Below, piece by piece: positions 42,797-51,402 of a DNA stretch of 64,000 bases. Below the pieces are notes generated by a model, which saw only the letters and a list, made by a program, of their open reading frames with translations, had not been told where the DNA came from and made no database searches. Location of the stretch: the NCBI RefSeq assembly GCF_003149515.1, contig NZ_CP029145.1, positions 2,728,001 through 2,792,000 on the forward strand, given 5' to 3'. The position numbers and the translations under genes were made by a program. The stretch comes from Hymenobacter nivis (lineage in GTDB: Bacteria > Bacteroidota > Bacteroidia > Cytophagales > Hymenobacteraceae). Every line of letters starts with the position of its first letter. The first letter of the stretch is position 1.

Positions 42797-42873
42797 TTAC
42801 TGCCGCGCCCGCACCCGGGCCGCGGCATTCTCGCGGATATTCAGGTAGAACAGGCCGCAAGCCGCAGTGTAGT
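42797..42873 (-). pseudogene. 3' fragment of a DUF3089 hydrolase gene
   Basis: Encodes GLFYLNIRENAAARVRARQ and a stop, clearly matching the C-terminus of the intact DUF3089 gene at 43556 (SLFYMNIRENAAARVRAWE). It begins right after the DUF6624 stop codon. The rest of the copy is missing, so this is a deletion or recombination remnant of a former tandem duplicate. Confidence 0.8.
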
Positions 42874-42875
42874 TG

Positions 42876-43493
42876 CTACTTCTGTTTGGGCTGGCGCGAC
42901 TGCTGCTGCATTTCCCTGATTTTGGCGAGGTAGGCTTCCAGCGGCTCCATGCCGATGCTGGCGCGGCGCTTATCCACATTGGCCGGGTCGAGGAGGTTGC
43001 GCGGCGTGGGCTGGCCATCGGCTTTGTACTCCACTTGGGAGCAGTAGGTCTGGGGCTGGCCGCGGTTGAGGGCCACCCGGTCGGTGAGGTAGGCGAAGCT
43101 GCGGTTGTCTGCGTTTTTACGTTGAACCTCTGCCGACATTATTTTTAGGATTTTCTCCTGAAAAACGGGGTATGCATCGGCGTGCTGCACCAATAGAAAG
43201 AAGTTTTTGGCGCTGGTTTCGCCCACTTGCTTAGTACCTGGATACCCGCATTTCTTTACGATGGCTTCCAGCACGGGCTGGTGGCGGGCAAAGTTGACGT
43301 ATTGCTCCGCAACGAGGCGCTTTTTGGTGCTGTCGGCCGTCTGGCCGCGCATCATTTCCTGCATGGGTCGTTGGTCCACAAAGGCTAGGCTATCCAGCGT
43401 TTTGCTGAGCGCCGGATATAGGACCGGGCTCGTTTGGGCCGTGGCAGGTAACGCAAAATCGGCAGCTAGCAGTACGATAAAGAAGGGTTTCAT
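42876..43493 (-). CDS. DUF6624 secreted protein
   Basis: A 205-residue exported protein (signal MKPFFIVLLAADFALPATA). Family features: IVKKCGYPGTKQVGETSAKN, FFLLVQHADAYPVFQEKIL and SFAYLTDRVALNRGQPQTY, followed by a Q/K-rich tail. Function unknown. The ATG at 43493 gives the better signal peptide. Sits between the DUF3089 fragment and the intact DUF3089 gene, which suggests insertion into a tandem array. Confidence 0.8.
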   Translation of the reverse strand: MKPFFIVLLAADFALPATAQTSPVLYPALSKTLDSLAFVDQRPMQEMMRGQTADSTKKRLVAEQYVNFARHQPVLEAIVKKCGYPGTKQVGETSAKNFFLLVQHADAYPVFQEKILKIMSAEVQRKNADNRSFAYLTDRVALNRGQPQTYCSQVEYKADGQPTPRNLLDPANVDKRRASIGMEPLEAYLAKIREMQQQSRQPKQK

Positions 43494-43555
43494 CACAGAA
43501 GAGAAAGGCATTTAGCTGCTATAACGCAGGGCTTACTGCTTTAGGTATAGCAAGT

Positions 43556-44629
43556 TCACTTCTTACCTTTCTCCCATGCCCGCACCCGCGCCGCTGCGTT
43601 CTCCCGAATGTTCATGTAGAACAGGCTGTAATCGGCGGCGTGGAAGGAGTGGCGCAGCTCGGGGTAGCCGGGGAGGAAAAAGCGGGGGTAGCCGCTGACT
43701 TTGGGCGGGGTAATCCAGAGCAGACCGCGGTGGACTTGGGCATCGGTGACGTGGGCATCGACGCGCTTCATGTTGGGGCCGACGCCGCCGCGGTTGCGGG
43801 CGGCGTCGGCCCTGAGCGTATCGAGCGTCCAGGTGAGGGGGTTGGTGGCGGCCAGGCTGTAGTAGGGCGGGTAGTCGAAGCCGCGCTCAGAGGTGTTCCA
43901 GGCCACGAAGCAGCCGGTGGCCAGCGAATCGGGGCAGGGGCGGATGGTTTGGTACTCGTTAGTTTTCGCCTGGCAGCCAATGAGGTAGGCAGCAACCAGG
44001 CGCTTGCGCAGCACGGGGTCGTTATCGAAAAAGTCGTGGAGCAGGCGCATGGCGTGGGTGGCGCCCTGGCTGTGACCGGCAATGATGACGGGCCGGCCCT
44101 GGTTGTAGTAGGCGAGGTAGTATTGGAAAGCGGCTTTTACGTCGGCGTAGGCCAAGTCGAGGGCCTGTTGGCCGTCGGGGCCCTGTTTATCAAAAAACGA
44201 GTACAGCGTGGCTTGCCGGTAGCGCGGGGCGTAAACGCGGCCCGCCGCGTTGAACACGCTGGCCTGGTTGAAGATGGTGGTGCGGTCGGTGTAACGGTTG
44301 AGGCGGGCGTTGCCCACGTCGGCGTTCCAGCTGCCGCGCCAGTAGTAGGTGGTGGGGTGAATGAAAAATACGTCGGCGGCGGCCGTGGCCTGGCCATCGC
44401 GCAGGCCGGCGGCCCGGGGCAAGGCATCAGCCGAGTCGCGGCGGGTGGGCAGGGCGGCCCAGTTGCTTTCCTGGGCATAGTCGGGGCCCATCGTGGGGGC
44501 CGGGGCCGTAAACCCGTGGGCGGGCTTTAACAAGCCGGCGCAGCCGGCGCAAACCAGTAAAACCAGGGGCCACCACCGGGCCGGGCGCGGGGCCCAGTGG
44601 CTTGGCAAAACGAAATGAGGCAAACGCAT
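43556..44629 (-). CDS. DUF3089 alpha/beta-hydrolase, probable lipoprotein
   Basis: A 357-residue lipase-like hydrolase of unknown substrate. The N-terminus ends in a lipobox-like LVCAGC, pointing to a membrane-anchored periplasmic protein. The family start VFFIHPTTYYWRGSWNAD is present. The nucleophile elbow is AGHSQGATHAMRLL (catalytic Ser). A likely late His is in RHSFHAADYSLF or in MKRVDAHVTDAQVHRG. The C-terminal region is duplicated as a remnant at 42797. Confidence 0.85.
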   Translation of the reverse strand: MRLPHFVLPSHWAPRPARWWPLVLLVCAGCAGLLKPAHGFTAPAPTMGPDYAQESNWAALPTRRDSADALPRAAGLRDGQATAAADVFFIHPTTYYWRGSWNADVGNARLNRYTDRTTIFNQASVFNAAGRVYAPRYRQATLYSFFDKQGPDGQQALDLAYADVKAAFQYYLAYYNQGRPVIIAGHSQGATHAMRLLHDFFDNDPVLRKRLVAAYLIGCQAKTNEYQTIRPCPDSLATGCFVAWNTSERGFDYPPYYSLAATNPLTWTLDTLRADAARNRGGVGPNMKRVDAHVTDAQVHRGLLWITPPKVSGYPRFFLPGYPELRHSFHAADYSLFYMNIRENAAARVRAWEKGKK

Positions 44630-44727
44630 AGTGGCAGAGATATAGCTAACCTAACGTCGCGAAACAGCCGGGACGCAGTGCAATGTTTTTGGCGCACCGC
44701 ACCTGTTTCACCATTAGAGCTGAGAGT

Positions 44728-44855
44728 CCTGCTAAATAGGGCGTTGTCGTTCTGATGAAGGAGGAATGTGAAGACTATTCTCGAATGATTTTACCAGGAT
44801 TCTCTCTCCACTTGATGCGTGGAATCTCGGAATGACAACGCCCTATTTGGCAAGG
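44728..44855. repeat. Inverted repeat with GTCATTCCGA-type arms
   Basis: Left arm TAAATAGGGCGTTGTCGTTC, right arm reversed CAAATAGGGCGTTGTCATTC. The inner parts hold GGAGGAAT and GGAATCTC. It resembles a widespread GTCATTCCGAG...GAGGAATCT hairpin. It is probably a relative in design, though not in sequence, of the CGTCATGC elements. Fills the gap between convergent-free minus genes. Confidence 0.75.
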
Positions 44856-44902
44856 CGCAAAGTACCAGGGAGCCCCGCACCGTTCGGCGCCTGGGGCCCC
44901 TA

Positions 44903-46084
44903 CTACGGCATCAGGGTGTTTTCGATGACTTTTTCCTGGCGCAGGTAGTCGATTTTGTAGTCAGGCGTGAAGCGGACCCGCACTTGGGTGCGCGTTTGCT
45001 GGTGCTGCTGGAGCGTGAGCCGGAATGAGCGCGCTACTTCGGTGTAGGTGGCGGTGCGCGAGCCGTCGGCCGCTGGCGCGCTCACGCGCAGCGAGCCCGG
45101 CGCAATGCTGGCCCGGTAATCCTGAAACTCGGGGAAGTGATTGGTGGCCAGGTTCTCGGAAATGGCGGCGGGGGTGGTACCGCGCAGCAGCAGAAACCGC
45201 TCGACGGCGGGCGCGAAGTGGGCCCCGGCGTCGAAGGGCGCGGCTTGCAGATCGGCGTAGTAGCTGGCCAGGGCCCCGCGCACCGCCTGCTCGGCGGCGG
45301 CGGCCGTAGCGACGGGAAGAGCGACGGTGGCGGTGCTATCGGCGGCAGGCGCTGCGGCAGGGGCGGCAACGGGGGCACTGGGCACTGCGGCGGAGGCGGG
45401 CGCGGTGCTGTCCGGAGCCGGCACCACGGGGGCAGTTTGGGGGAATACGCGTACAGTTTCGGGAGCAGCCACGGGGGGGCGCTCCAGCTGCGGGGCCTGG
45501 GGCCCTACTTCAGGGGCCGTGGCGGCGCTGTCGGCAGCGGTGCGACTGGTGCTGGTCAGGTGCTCGGAGGCGCGCGGGCCGCTCATCAGGTACACTACCA
45601 GCAACACTAGTAGTAACACGCCGCCACCAATGAGTACGTAATTCAATGTGGGCGAGCCGGCCGGTGGGGCCCCCAGCTCAGCGGCGGCCTCGTCCTCCAC
45701 CGCGGTGGGCGGCGGGGCGGCAACCGGTGGCACGGGCGGGACGGCGGGCGGCGTGGGCCTTTTCAATCCTGTGAAATCCGGCATCGTCGCAGCGGGCGGC
45801 ACGGCTGGTTTTCGGGTTTCCGGGAAGTCTGGCGTTGGTGCAGTGGGCGGCGCAACGCGACCGGGCCCCACCGCAGGCGCGGGCGCGACCGGGGCGGCCG
45901 GAGGACTAGGCACCGCGGGGGCCCCGCCTTCGGCTTGCAGCAGGGCCAGCAGGACGGGCGCATTCTGGCCTTGCAACAGGGTGGCGATGCGGCGGTCGTA
46001 GTCGCGGTCGGTAATCAGGCCGTTCTGGCGGTCGTGGCGCAGCTGGCGCAGCGCGGCAAGGGCAGTTTCGAGCGAAGGATCCAC
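44903..46084 (-). CDS. Hypothetical single-pass protein with proline/alanine-rich linker
   Basis: A 393-residue protein. The N-terminal cytoplasmic part starts VDPSLETALAALRQLRHDRQ, a short helical domain. A Pro/Ala-rich linker follows, then one membrane helix (YVLIGGGVLLLVLLVVYLM, about residue 155-175), another Pro/Ala linker, and a folded extracytoplasmic C-terminal domain of about 120 residues. That domain is NTF2/DUF4440-like in look (GALASYYADLQAAPFDAGAH ... YTEVARSFRLTLQQHQQTR). GTG at 46084 is the likely start, since it follows the upstream gene's stop by 13 bases. Function unknown. Confidence 0.7.
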   Translation of the reverse strand: MDPSLETALAALRQLRHDRQNGLITDRDYDRRIATLLQGQNAPVLLALLQAEGGAPAVPSPPAAPVAPAPAVGPGRVAPPTAPTPDFPETRKPAVPPAATMPDFTGLKRPTPPAVPPVPPVAAPPPTAVEDEAAAELGAPPAGSPTLNYVLIGGGVLLLVLLVVYLMSGPRASEHLTSTSRTAADSAATAPEVGPQAPQLERPPVAAPETVRVFPQTAPVVPAPDSTAPASAAVPSAPVAAPAAAPAADSTATVALPVATAAAAEQAVRGALASYYADLQAAPFDAGAHFAPAVERFLLLRGTTPAAISENLATNHFPEFQDYRASIAPGSLRVSAPAADGSRTATYTEVARSFRLTLQQHQQTRTQVRVRFTPDYKIDYLRQEKVIENTLMP

Positions 46085-46097
46085 GGGGGAAAAAAGG

Positions 46098-46832
46098 CTA
46101 TTTGCGTTCGAGGCCCGAGAGGCGGGCCTGGCGCTGCTGCAAGCGCTTGGAGGCCGCCTCCCGCGCCTGCACATTGAGGAGCAGCGCTGACGAATCCTGA
46201 CTGATTTGCAAGCGGTCGGCGGCGTTTTGCTTGATGAGCGACTCGATTTTGGATAGGTTATTTGACGTGTTTGAGCGGGCCGAATTAGTGCTTTTTTCGA
46301 GCCGGTCCTTATCCTTATCGGCCTTTTTTACCAAGTCTTCGGCCTCGGCTATCCGCTCGCGGTAAATCTTGAGGCGGGCGGCGTTGGCGAAGCTCTGGGT
46401 GATGGTGCGCAGGGCGTTGAACTCGGTCGGCGTGCGGTCGGGATCGAAGAACGAGCTGCCGTCGAAGCCGCCGAACACGGCCAGTTCAGCCACCGAATCG
46501 GAAGGCGCCACGGTGGTGGCGTAAAGGTCGATGAGCTTGCCTGAGACGGTGGAGGCCGGCGTTTGCTTGGCCTTGAGCGGGTCGGTTTTGTTGCCGCCCA
46601 CGCCGAGCAGGCCGCCGCCCCGGAACTTGATGGCGTAGTTGTCCTTCATCCAAGTCTGGAAATAGTCGCGCAGCCAGCTGGCGCTGCTCTCCACCTGCAC
46701 CTTGAGGGCGGCCCGCTCGCGGCGGTCGTAGTTGACGGTGCTGGCGCGCACGTCGTAGGTTTGGGCCCCGGCCGGCGCCGTTGCTAGCAGCGTGGCTAGG
46801 CAACTCAAAAGCAAGCAATAGCGCTGAAACAT
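46098..46832 (-). CDS. Hypothetical periplasmic coiled-coil protein
   Basis: A 244-residue exported protein (signal MFQRYCLLLSCLATLLATAPAGA). The first half (about 24-130) is globular; the second half is strongly charged and helical (RLKIYRERIAEAEDLVKKAD; LSKIESLIKQNAADRLQ; ASKRLQQRQARLSGLERK), typical of a coiled coil. Paired with the downstream single-pass protein in one operon; the two may form a complex (inference). Confidence 0.72.
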   Translation of the reverse strand: MFQRYCLLLSCLATLLATAPAGAQTYDVRASTVNYDRRERAALKVQVESSASWLRDYFQTWMKDNYAIKFRGGGLLGVGGNKTDPLKAKQTPASTVSGKLIDLYATTVAPSDSVAELAVFGGFDGSSFFDPDRTPTEFNALRTITQSFANAARLKIYRERIAEAEDLVKKADKDKDRLEKSTNSARSNTSNNLSKIESLIKQNAADRLQISQDSSALLLNVQAREAASKRLQQRQARLSGLERK

Positions 46833-46941
46833 AAGCAGAAGGCGTTTAGAAAGAAGAAATCGGTGGAGCCCCTGGCGCGATTTTGGGGCCTTTAGATATA
46901 ATTAAAAATTATATCTATCGAAGATGAATATGGGAACCGCC

Positions 46942-47196
46942 CTAGCGCAGCTCGTGGCGCTCGAAGGCGGCCTGCAAATCGGCGCGCATGGCCTGAAAGC
47001 GGCCGATGGCGGCGGCCAGGAACTCATCGTCGAGCAGCTCGCGGGCCTCGGCATCGGTGCCGGTCATTAGGTCCAGCTCGGCCACTTTGTAGGTCTGCTC
47101 CAGATTACCCTGCTCCAGCTTGAGCAGGAACTTGCTGTTCCAGGCCAGCAGCGTGATTTTGACGGCGGGGTGTGGGATATCGGCAACGTGGCGCAT
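46942..47196 (-). CDS. Small conserved hypothetical protein
   Basis: An 84-residue cytoplasmic protein: VADIPHPAVKITLLAWNSKF, LLKLEQGNLEQTYKVAELDL, then a helical end FLAAAIGRFQAMRADLQAAF. I recall similar small proteins in Hymenobacter-type genomes but know no function. Normal GC and codon use. Confidence 0.7.
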   Translation of the reverse strand: MRHVADIPHPAVKITLLAWNSKFLLKLEQGNLEQTYKVAELDLMTGTDAEARELLDDEFLAAAIGRFQAMRADLQAAFERHELR

Positions 47197-47329
47197 GACT
47201 CAAAAAAAGCAGTAGAGCCCCGAAGGTAGCCTGTGGGGCCCCAACCCCGCCGGGGCCCCTGCGTAGAAAACCCGGGGGCACCAGCCGGCCAGCGCGCCGC
47301 TGTTGTTTCACCTTCAACCCTTTACCGCC

Positions 47330-47521
47330 ATGCCACAGGGAGACAAGTCAAAGTACACCGATAAGCAAAAACGCCAGGCTGCTCACATCGAAGCCGGCTA
47401 CGAGCAGCAAGATATGCCCACCGAAGAGGCCGAAGCCCGCGCCTGGGCCACCGTGAACAAGCAGGACGGCGGCGGCAAAAAACCCGGCGGCGCCGGCCGC
47501 AAAACGACCGCCAGGAAATAA
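47330..47521 (+). CDS. Small basic protein of the 'plasmid stabilization'-annotated family
   Basis: A 63-residue hydrophilic protein: GDKSKYTDKQKRQAAHIEAG, then TEEAEARAWATVNKQDGGGK and a basic tail. Very similar short proteins are widespread in bacteria and often labelled plasmid stabilization protein, without proof of that role. Start at 47330 matches the family. Confidence 0.75.
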   Translation: MPQGDKSKYTDKQKRQAAHIEAGYEQQDMPTEEAEARAWATVNKQDGGGKKPGGAGRKTTARK

Positions 47522-47700
47522 GCGCGCCGGGCCGGGCCGAATTCTGTTGGCCGGCCGCGCAATCCTGCACCGGCGCGGGGCATCCCTTTTGCGTTAAGGG
47601 TTGTTATGTAGTGTGTTGTCCGGGCTTCCGGGCCACCTATTTGTATTCAGCCCGCCGCCTGCATCCGACTTCTGGCCTCGCCCCTGCGCCGCCCGCTGTA

Positions 47701-48071
47701 GGGCCCCTGCGCACCGAAACCCTTGCCATCGAGGGCATGACCTGCGCTTCCTGCGCCAGCTTCGTGGAGAAAGCCCCCGCCAGGGCCCCGGCGTGGCCAT
47801 GGGGGCCGCCGGCACCACCCTCATGTGGCCCGATTTACAGGGCGTGGCCACGGCCCTGTTCCTCTCGCGCCACACTATGCGCACCATCCGGCAGAACCTG
47901 TTTTTCGCCTTCATCTACAACGTGGTGGGCATTCCGGTGGCGGTGGAGCTGCTGTATCCGTTCACCGGCTGCCAGCTTTCGCCCATGCTGGCCGCCGCCG
48001 CCATGGCCCTCAGCTCGGTTCCGGTGCTGACGAACTCGCTGCGCCTGCGCGGCTTCCAGCCCGCGGCGTAG
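47701..48071 (+). pseudogene. Copper P-type ATPase remnant (copA-like) with large internal deletion
   Basis: The 5' part encodes a heavy-metal-binding motif, [16 protein letters not shown]. About 40 bases later, in another frame, comes the far C-terminus of a CopA-type P1B ATPase: [40 protein letters not shown], then [13 protein letters not shown] and [15 protein letters not shown]. Roughly 600 residues, including the phosphorylation and ATP-binding domains, are missing, and the short gap before TTLM suggests a second deletion. It cannot pump copper. A broken cupredoxin gene follows. Confidence 0.85.
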
Positions 48072-48143
48072 TCGGGTGCCAGCTGGCAGTTGTCAGCTGT
48101 TGAAGCAGTTTTTAGGTTAAAGCACGGCCGAAGCGAGGGCCCC

Positions 48144-48172
48144 GGTCCGCCGGCTGAAAAAGCTGGCGGACC
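48144..48172. terminator. Hairpin after the copA remnant
   Basis: GGTCCGCCGGCT and AGCTGGCGGACC around an A-rich loop, followed by AGACCTTTT. Terminator-like. GTCAGTT-type repeat debris (48076-48110) precedes it and AATTGATG-type sequence follows. Confidence 0.55.
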
Positions 48173-48280
48173 AGACCTTTTACCAGCCCAATAATCGCTT
48201 TAAATAACTTATGTTCAATTAATTAACAATGAATAATTGATGATCTATTTGCTTTGCATAGCTATTCAACTTTCGATGTC

Positions 48281-48651
48281 ATGGACATTACACAAGTGCT
48301 CGTTGCCATTATCGGCCTAGGGCTGCTGGCTTTCGTGGCCTGATTTTTCTTTGGGGCCCCGCACCAGGTGGCGGTGGCCGCACCGGCAGCGGGCAGCAGG
48401 TGGGCATCCACGTGAAAGGCGGCTACTCGCCCGACGTCATCGAGGTGCGCCGGGGCCAGCCCGTGCAACTCAATTTCTACCGCGACGAAACCACCAGTTG
48501 CTCGGAGGAGCTGCTGATGCCCGACTTCCACATGCGCCGCGACCTGTCCGCCTATCAAACCACCACTGTGGCGCTGCTGCCCCAGCAGGCCGGCCAGTTC
48601 GAGTTCACCTGCGGGATGCACATGCTCCGCGGCATTTTGGAGGTGAAGTAG
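48281..48651 (+). pseudogene. Cupredoxin-domain membrane protein, broken by nonsense and frameshift
   Basis: Begins MDITQVLVAIIGLGLLAFVA and then meets TGA at 48341, where the family has Trp (AWFFFG). The next codons FFFGAPH continue the same frame. The frame then changes before 48400, giving VGIHVKGGYSPDVIEVRRGQ, ETTSCSEELLMPDFHMR and FEFTCGMHMLRGILEVK, a copper-binding cupredoxin-like domain with its Cys, His and Met residues. Two lesions make a functional product unlikely. Lies right after the copper ATPase remnant. Confidence 0.82.
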
Positions 48652-48712
48652 GGCCCCGAAGGTTTGCGCGGCAGGGCCTTATTTTGCCCACTCCAACCCT
48701 ATCCCGCCGACC

Positions 48713-50536
48713 ATGTTCACCCGCCAGACCCTGCGCCGCCTCGCCAACGACAACAGCTACCGGCGCGGCGAAGACTACTACGACGAAGGCCATGTGGAAA
48801 AGCTGCGCCGCGAGGCTGACGGCTTTGCCGCTACCGTGCGGGGCAGCCGCCCCTACCGCGTGGCCCTGCACCAGGGCCCCGCCGGGCCCGAGTTCAGCTG
48901 CAATTGCCCCTACGCATTCGACGGCATTTGCAAGCACATGGTGGCGCTGGGCCTGGCGGTGCTCGACGCCTACGGCTCGGAGTTGACCAGCCCCAACCCC
49001 GCCCCGGCCGCCGCCCCGCCGCTGGCCGACCAGGCCCTGGCCGCGGCCATCAAAGCCGCCTGGTCCGACCGCCGTAAGGGCGACAAGCTGCGCTTCCTTA
49101 AGCAGGCGCTGGCTAAGAACGACGGCCTGGCCCGGCAGTTTCTGGGCTTCGGCCAGCCGGCCGCAGCGCCCACCGACCCGCTAGCCGACCTGCCCGCCCG
49201 CCTCGCCGACACGCTGGGCGTACTGGACTTTGACGAGGACTTCTGGGAAAATAGCGAGTCTTTTTACGAGGACGACGAGGGCGACGGCTTGCAGGAAGCT
49301 GCCGACGAGCTGCTGCGCGACACCCTGGAGCCCTTCGCCGCTGAGCTGCTGCACTTGGCGCGGGGCGGGCAGTTTGCGCCGGCCCTGCGCTACTGGGCCA
49401 CGGCCTGCGGGGCCCTCTCCCAACTCGAAGAGCCGGCCAGCGACGACTTTGGGCTGTTTGGCGACTACGGAACCGACGTGCTGCACCAGTGGCACTCGGT
49501 GCTAGCCGCCGCCGGCTGGCCCGCCGCGCTGCTGGCGGCCGTGCTGCCGCCCGCCGCGCTGGCGGCCGGCCTCGCCTGGCTAGGCCCGCACCTGGCCGAT
49601 CCACCCGTCCGCTGGCCCAGCTTCGAGGCCAGCTGGCAGCCACTGCTGCTGGCCCTGGCCACCGATGCCGCGGCCGCGCCCATGCTGCCGCCGCTGCTGG
49701 CCCAGGCCGCCCTGGGGCCCGCCGCCGCGGGGCCCCTGCGCCTGCGCCTCGCCCAGACGATGGCCGACGACGTGGCCTGGGCCCAAACCGCCGAAGCCCT
49801 GCTGCCCACCGATGCCGCCGTGGCCCAGCAGCTCATCAATTTCTATACCAGCCAGGCCGACCGCCCCGCCCTACTGCGCACCGCCGCCACGGCCTTCGCC
49901 ACCTGGCCCGACCAGTTTGGCGACTACGTGCTGCGCGCCTTCACCCCCACCACGGCCCCCACCCTCTACCGCGACGCCCTGCGCCACCGCGCCCAGGCCA
50001 ACCACAGCCTGCCCGACTACGCCCTGCTGCGCCCTCTGCTAAGCGCCGCCGAAACCGCCGCCTTCGTGCAGGCCGCCGTGGAAGCAGCCCAGGCCCGGCG
50101 CGGCAGCGTGGCCTTCGCCGCCCAGCTGCTGGCCCAGGCCGGCGACGTGACCGCGCTGCGCGGCTTTGTGCTTGGGCTTGAGTGGCTGGCCGTCAGCCCG
50201 CCCTACCACAGCGAAATTGCCCTGATGGCCCTGGCCGCCGCCGACCCCATCCCCCTCATGCTGGAGCTGGAAACCCGCCTGCCGGCCTACCTCCACGGCC
50301 GGGCCAACGCCAAGCGCGGCGCCTTCCTCTACGAGCGCATCGGCCGCTGGCTGGTGAGCCTGCGCGGCACCGCTCCCCGCCTCGCCGAACCCATCTTGCG
50401 CCTGGCCCAGGAGCTACGCGAGGAGTTCCCCACCCTGCACGGCCTACGCGACGTACTGCGCCGCGAGGGCCTGCTGGTGGCCGCAGAGCCAGACTTACCA
50501 GTACCCAAGAAGAAAAGCGGGCGCAAGCCCCGCTAG
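48713..50536 (+). CDS. SWIM zinc-finger protein
   Basis: A 607-residue cytoplasmic protein. The N-terminal SWIM domain has the CxCx(n)CxH zinc motif FSCNCPYAFDGICKHMVALG (about residues 62-81). The remaining ~500 residues are Ala/Leu-rich helical repeats with no recognised fold, and the tail is basic (PKKKSGRKPR). SWIM proteins bind DNA, RNA or proteins and are sometimes encoded beside SNF2 helicases; none is adjacent here. GC is very high. Function unknown. Confidence 0.85.
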   Translation: MFTRQTLRRLANDNSYRRGEDYYDEGHVEKLRREADGFAATVRGSRPYRVALHQGPAGPEFSCNCPYAFDGICKHMVALGLAVLDAYGSELTSPNPAPAAAPPLADQALAAAIKAAWSDRRKGDKLRFLKQALAKNDGLARQFLGFGQPAAAPTDPLADLPARLADTLGVLDFDEDFWENSESFYEDDEGDGLQEAADELLRDTLEPFAAELLHLARGGQFAPALRYWATACGALSQLEEPASDDFGLFGDYGTDVLHQWHSVLAAAGWPAALLAAVLPPAALAAGLAWLGPHLADPPVRWPSFEASWQPLLLALATDAAAAPMLPPLLAQAALGPAAAGPLRLRLAQTMADDVAWAQTAEALLPTDAAVAQQLINFYTSQADRPALLRTAATAFATWPDQFGDYVLRAFTPTTAPTLYRDALRHRAQANHSLPDYALLRPLLSAAETAAFVQAAVEAAQARRGSVAFAAQLLAQAGDVTALRGFVLGLEWLAVSPPYHSEIALMALAAADPIPLMLELETRLPAYLHGRANAKRGAFLYERIGRWLVSLRGTAPRLAEPILRLAQELREEFPTLHGLRDVLRREGLLVAAEPDLPVPKKKSGRKPR

Positions 50537-50628
50537 GCGCAACTGTGCATGGCACGCCGCCGAGCAAATGGCACCATTACCGGCCCCGCTGTAGTTTCGC
50601 CGGGCCGTTTTCATTCTACCCCCTCCCC

Positions 50629-51372
50629 ATGTTGCCAGATTTTCTTGGTGAGTTTCGGCCGCAGCTTGAAAATTACAAGCTCGATTACCTGAAGCTGGGG
50701 GCCCAGCCGCTCGGGGCCAGCGCGCCGACGGCCCTCACGCAAAGCAAGCTGCTGGGCCAGCCCTATTTGCCGGCGGGCACGCCCTACCCCCATGACAAGT
50801 TGGGCCAGCCCATAATTTTGCTGGCGCAAATCAACTTTGCCGGGGCCCCCGCGCTGCCGCCCTACCCCACGGCGGGCATTTTGCAGCTGTTTGTGTCGCC
50901 CACCGAGTGGTGCGACATAGACGACTATTGCGTACTGTTCCACCCCGATACCAGCGCCGGGGCCCAGATCGACTTTAGTTTTCTAACCCCGACCTCTACG
51001 CCAACTCCCCAATTAGCGGGGAGCACACGCTGAGCTTCACCCTGGCCACTGAGTACGGCGGCGCTGAAGACTGCCGCTTTAAGCCGGATTTTGGGGGCAA
51101 AGACTACTACGAATACCTGGAAACCCTGACAGGGGAACAGGAGGAAGCACTAGACCACTGCTGCTACAACGCGGGGCACAAGGTGGGTGGCTACGCCTAG
51201 TTTTACGCAGGGCGACCCCCGAACTGTGGCGGCTTCGCGGGCCAACGATGTGCTGCTGCTTCAGCTTGATTCGGACGAAGAAATCATGTTTAGCGACAGT
51301 GGCCTGGCGCACCTGTTTATCAGCCCAACCGCGCTGCAAGCGCGGCGATTTGACCAAGCTTACTTTTACTGA
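50629..51372 (+). pseudogene. DUF1963 (YwqG-like) gene with two frameshifts
   Basis: Starts MLPDFLGEFRPQLENYKLDY with the family segment LGQPYLPAGTPYPHDKLGQP and LLAQINFAGAPALPPYPTAG. It changes frame near AGTTTTCTAACC (about 50984) to read NPDLYANSPISGEHTLSFTL and HCCYNAGHKVGGYA. It then changes back near 51196-51210 to give FTQGDPRTVAASRAND and LLLQLDSDEEIMFSDSGLAH to the stop. The two shifts cancel, both close to TTTT runs, so either a decayed gene or two sequencing errors. Between the shifts, family motifs are intact. Confidence 0.78.
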
Positions 51373-51402
51373 GACTGCTGCCAATTTATTAATCACTTAT
51401 TA

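Noticed and set aside
47303..47521. Toxin-antitoxin module from the 'plasmid stabilization' label
   Set aside because: No partner gene on either side and the small protein has no toxin or antitoxin motif.
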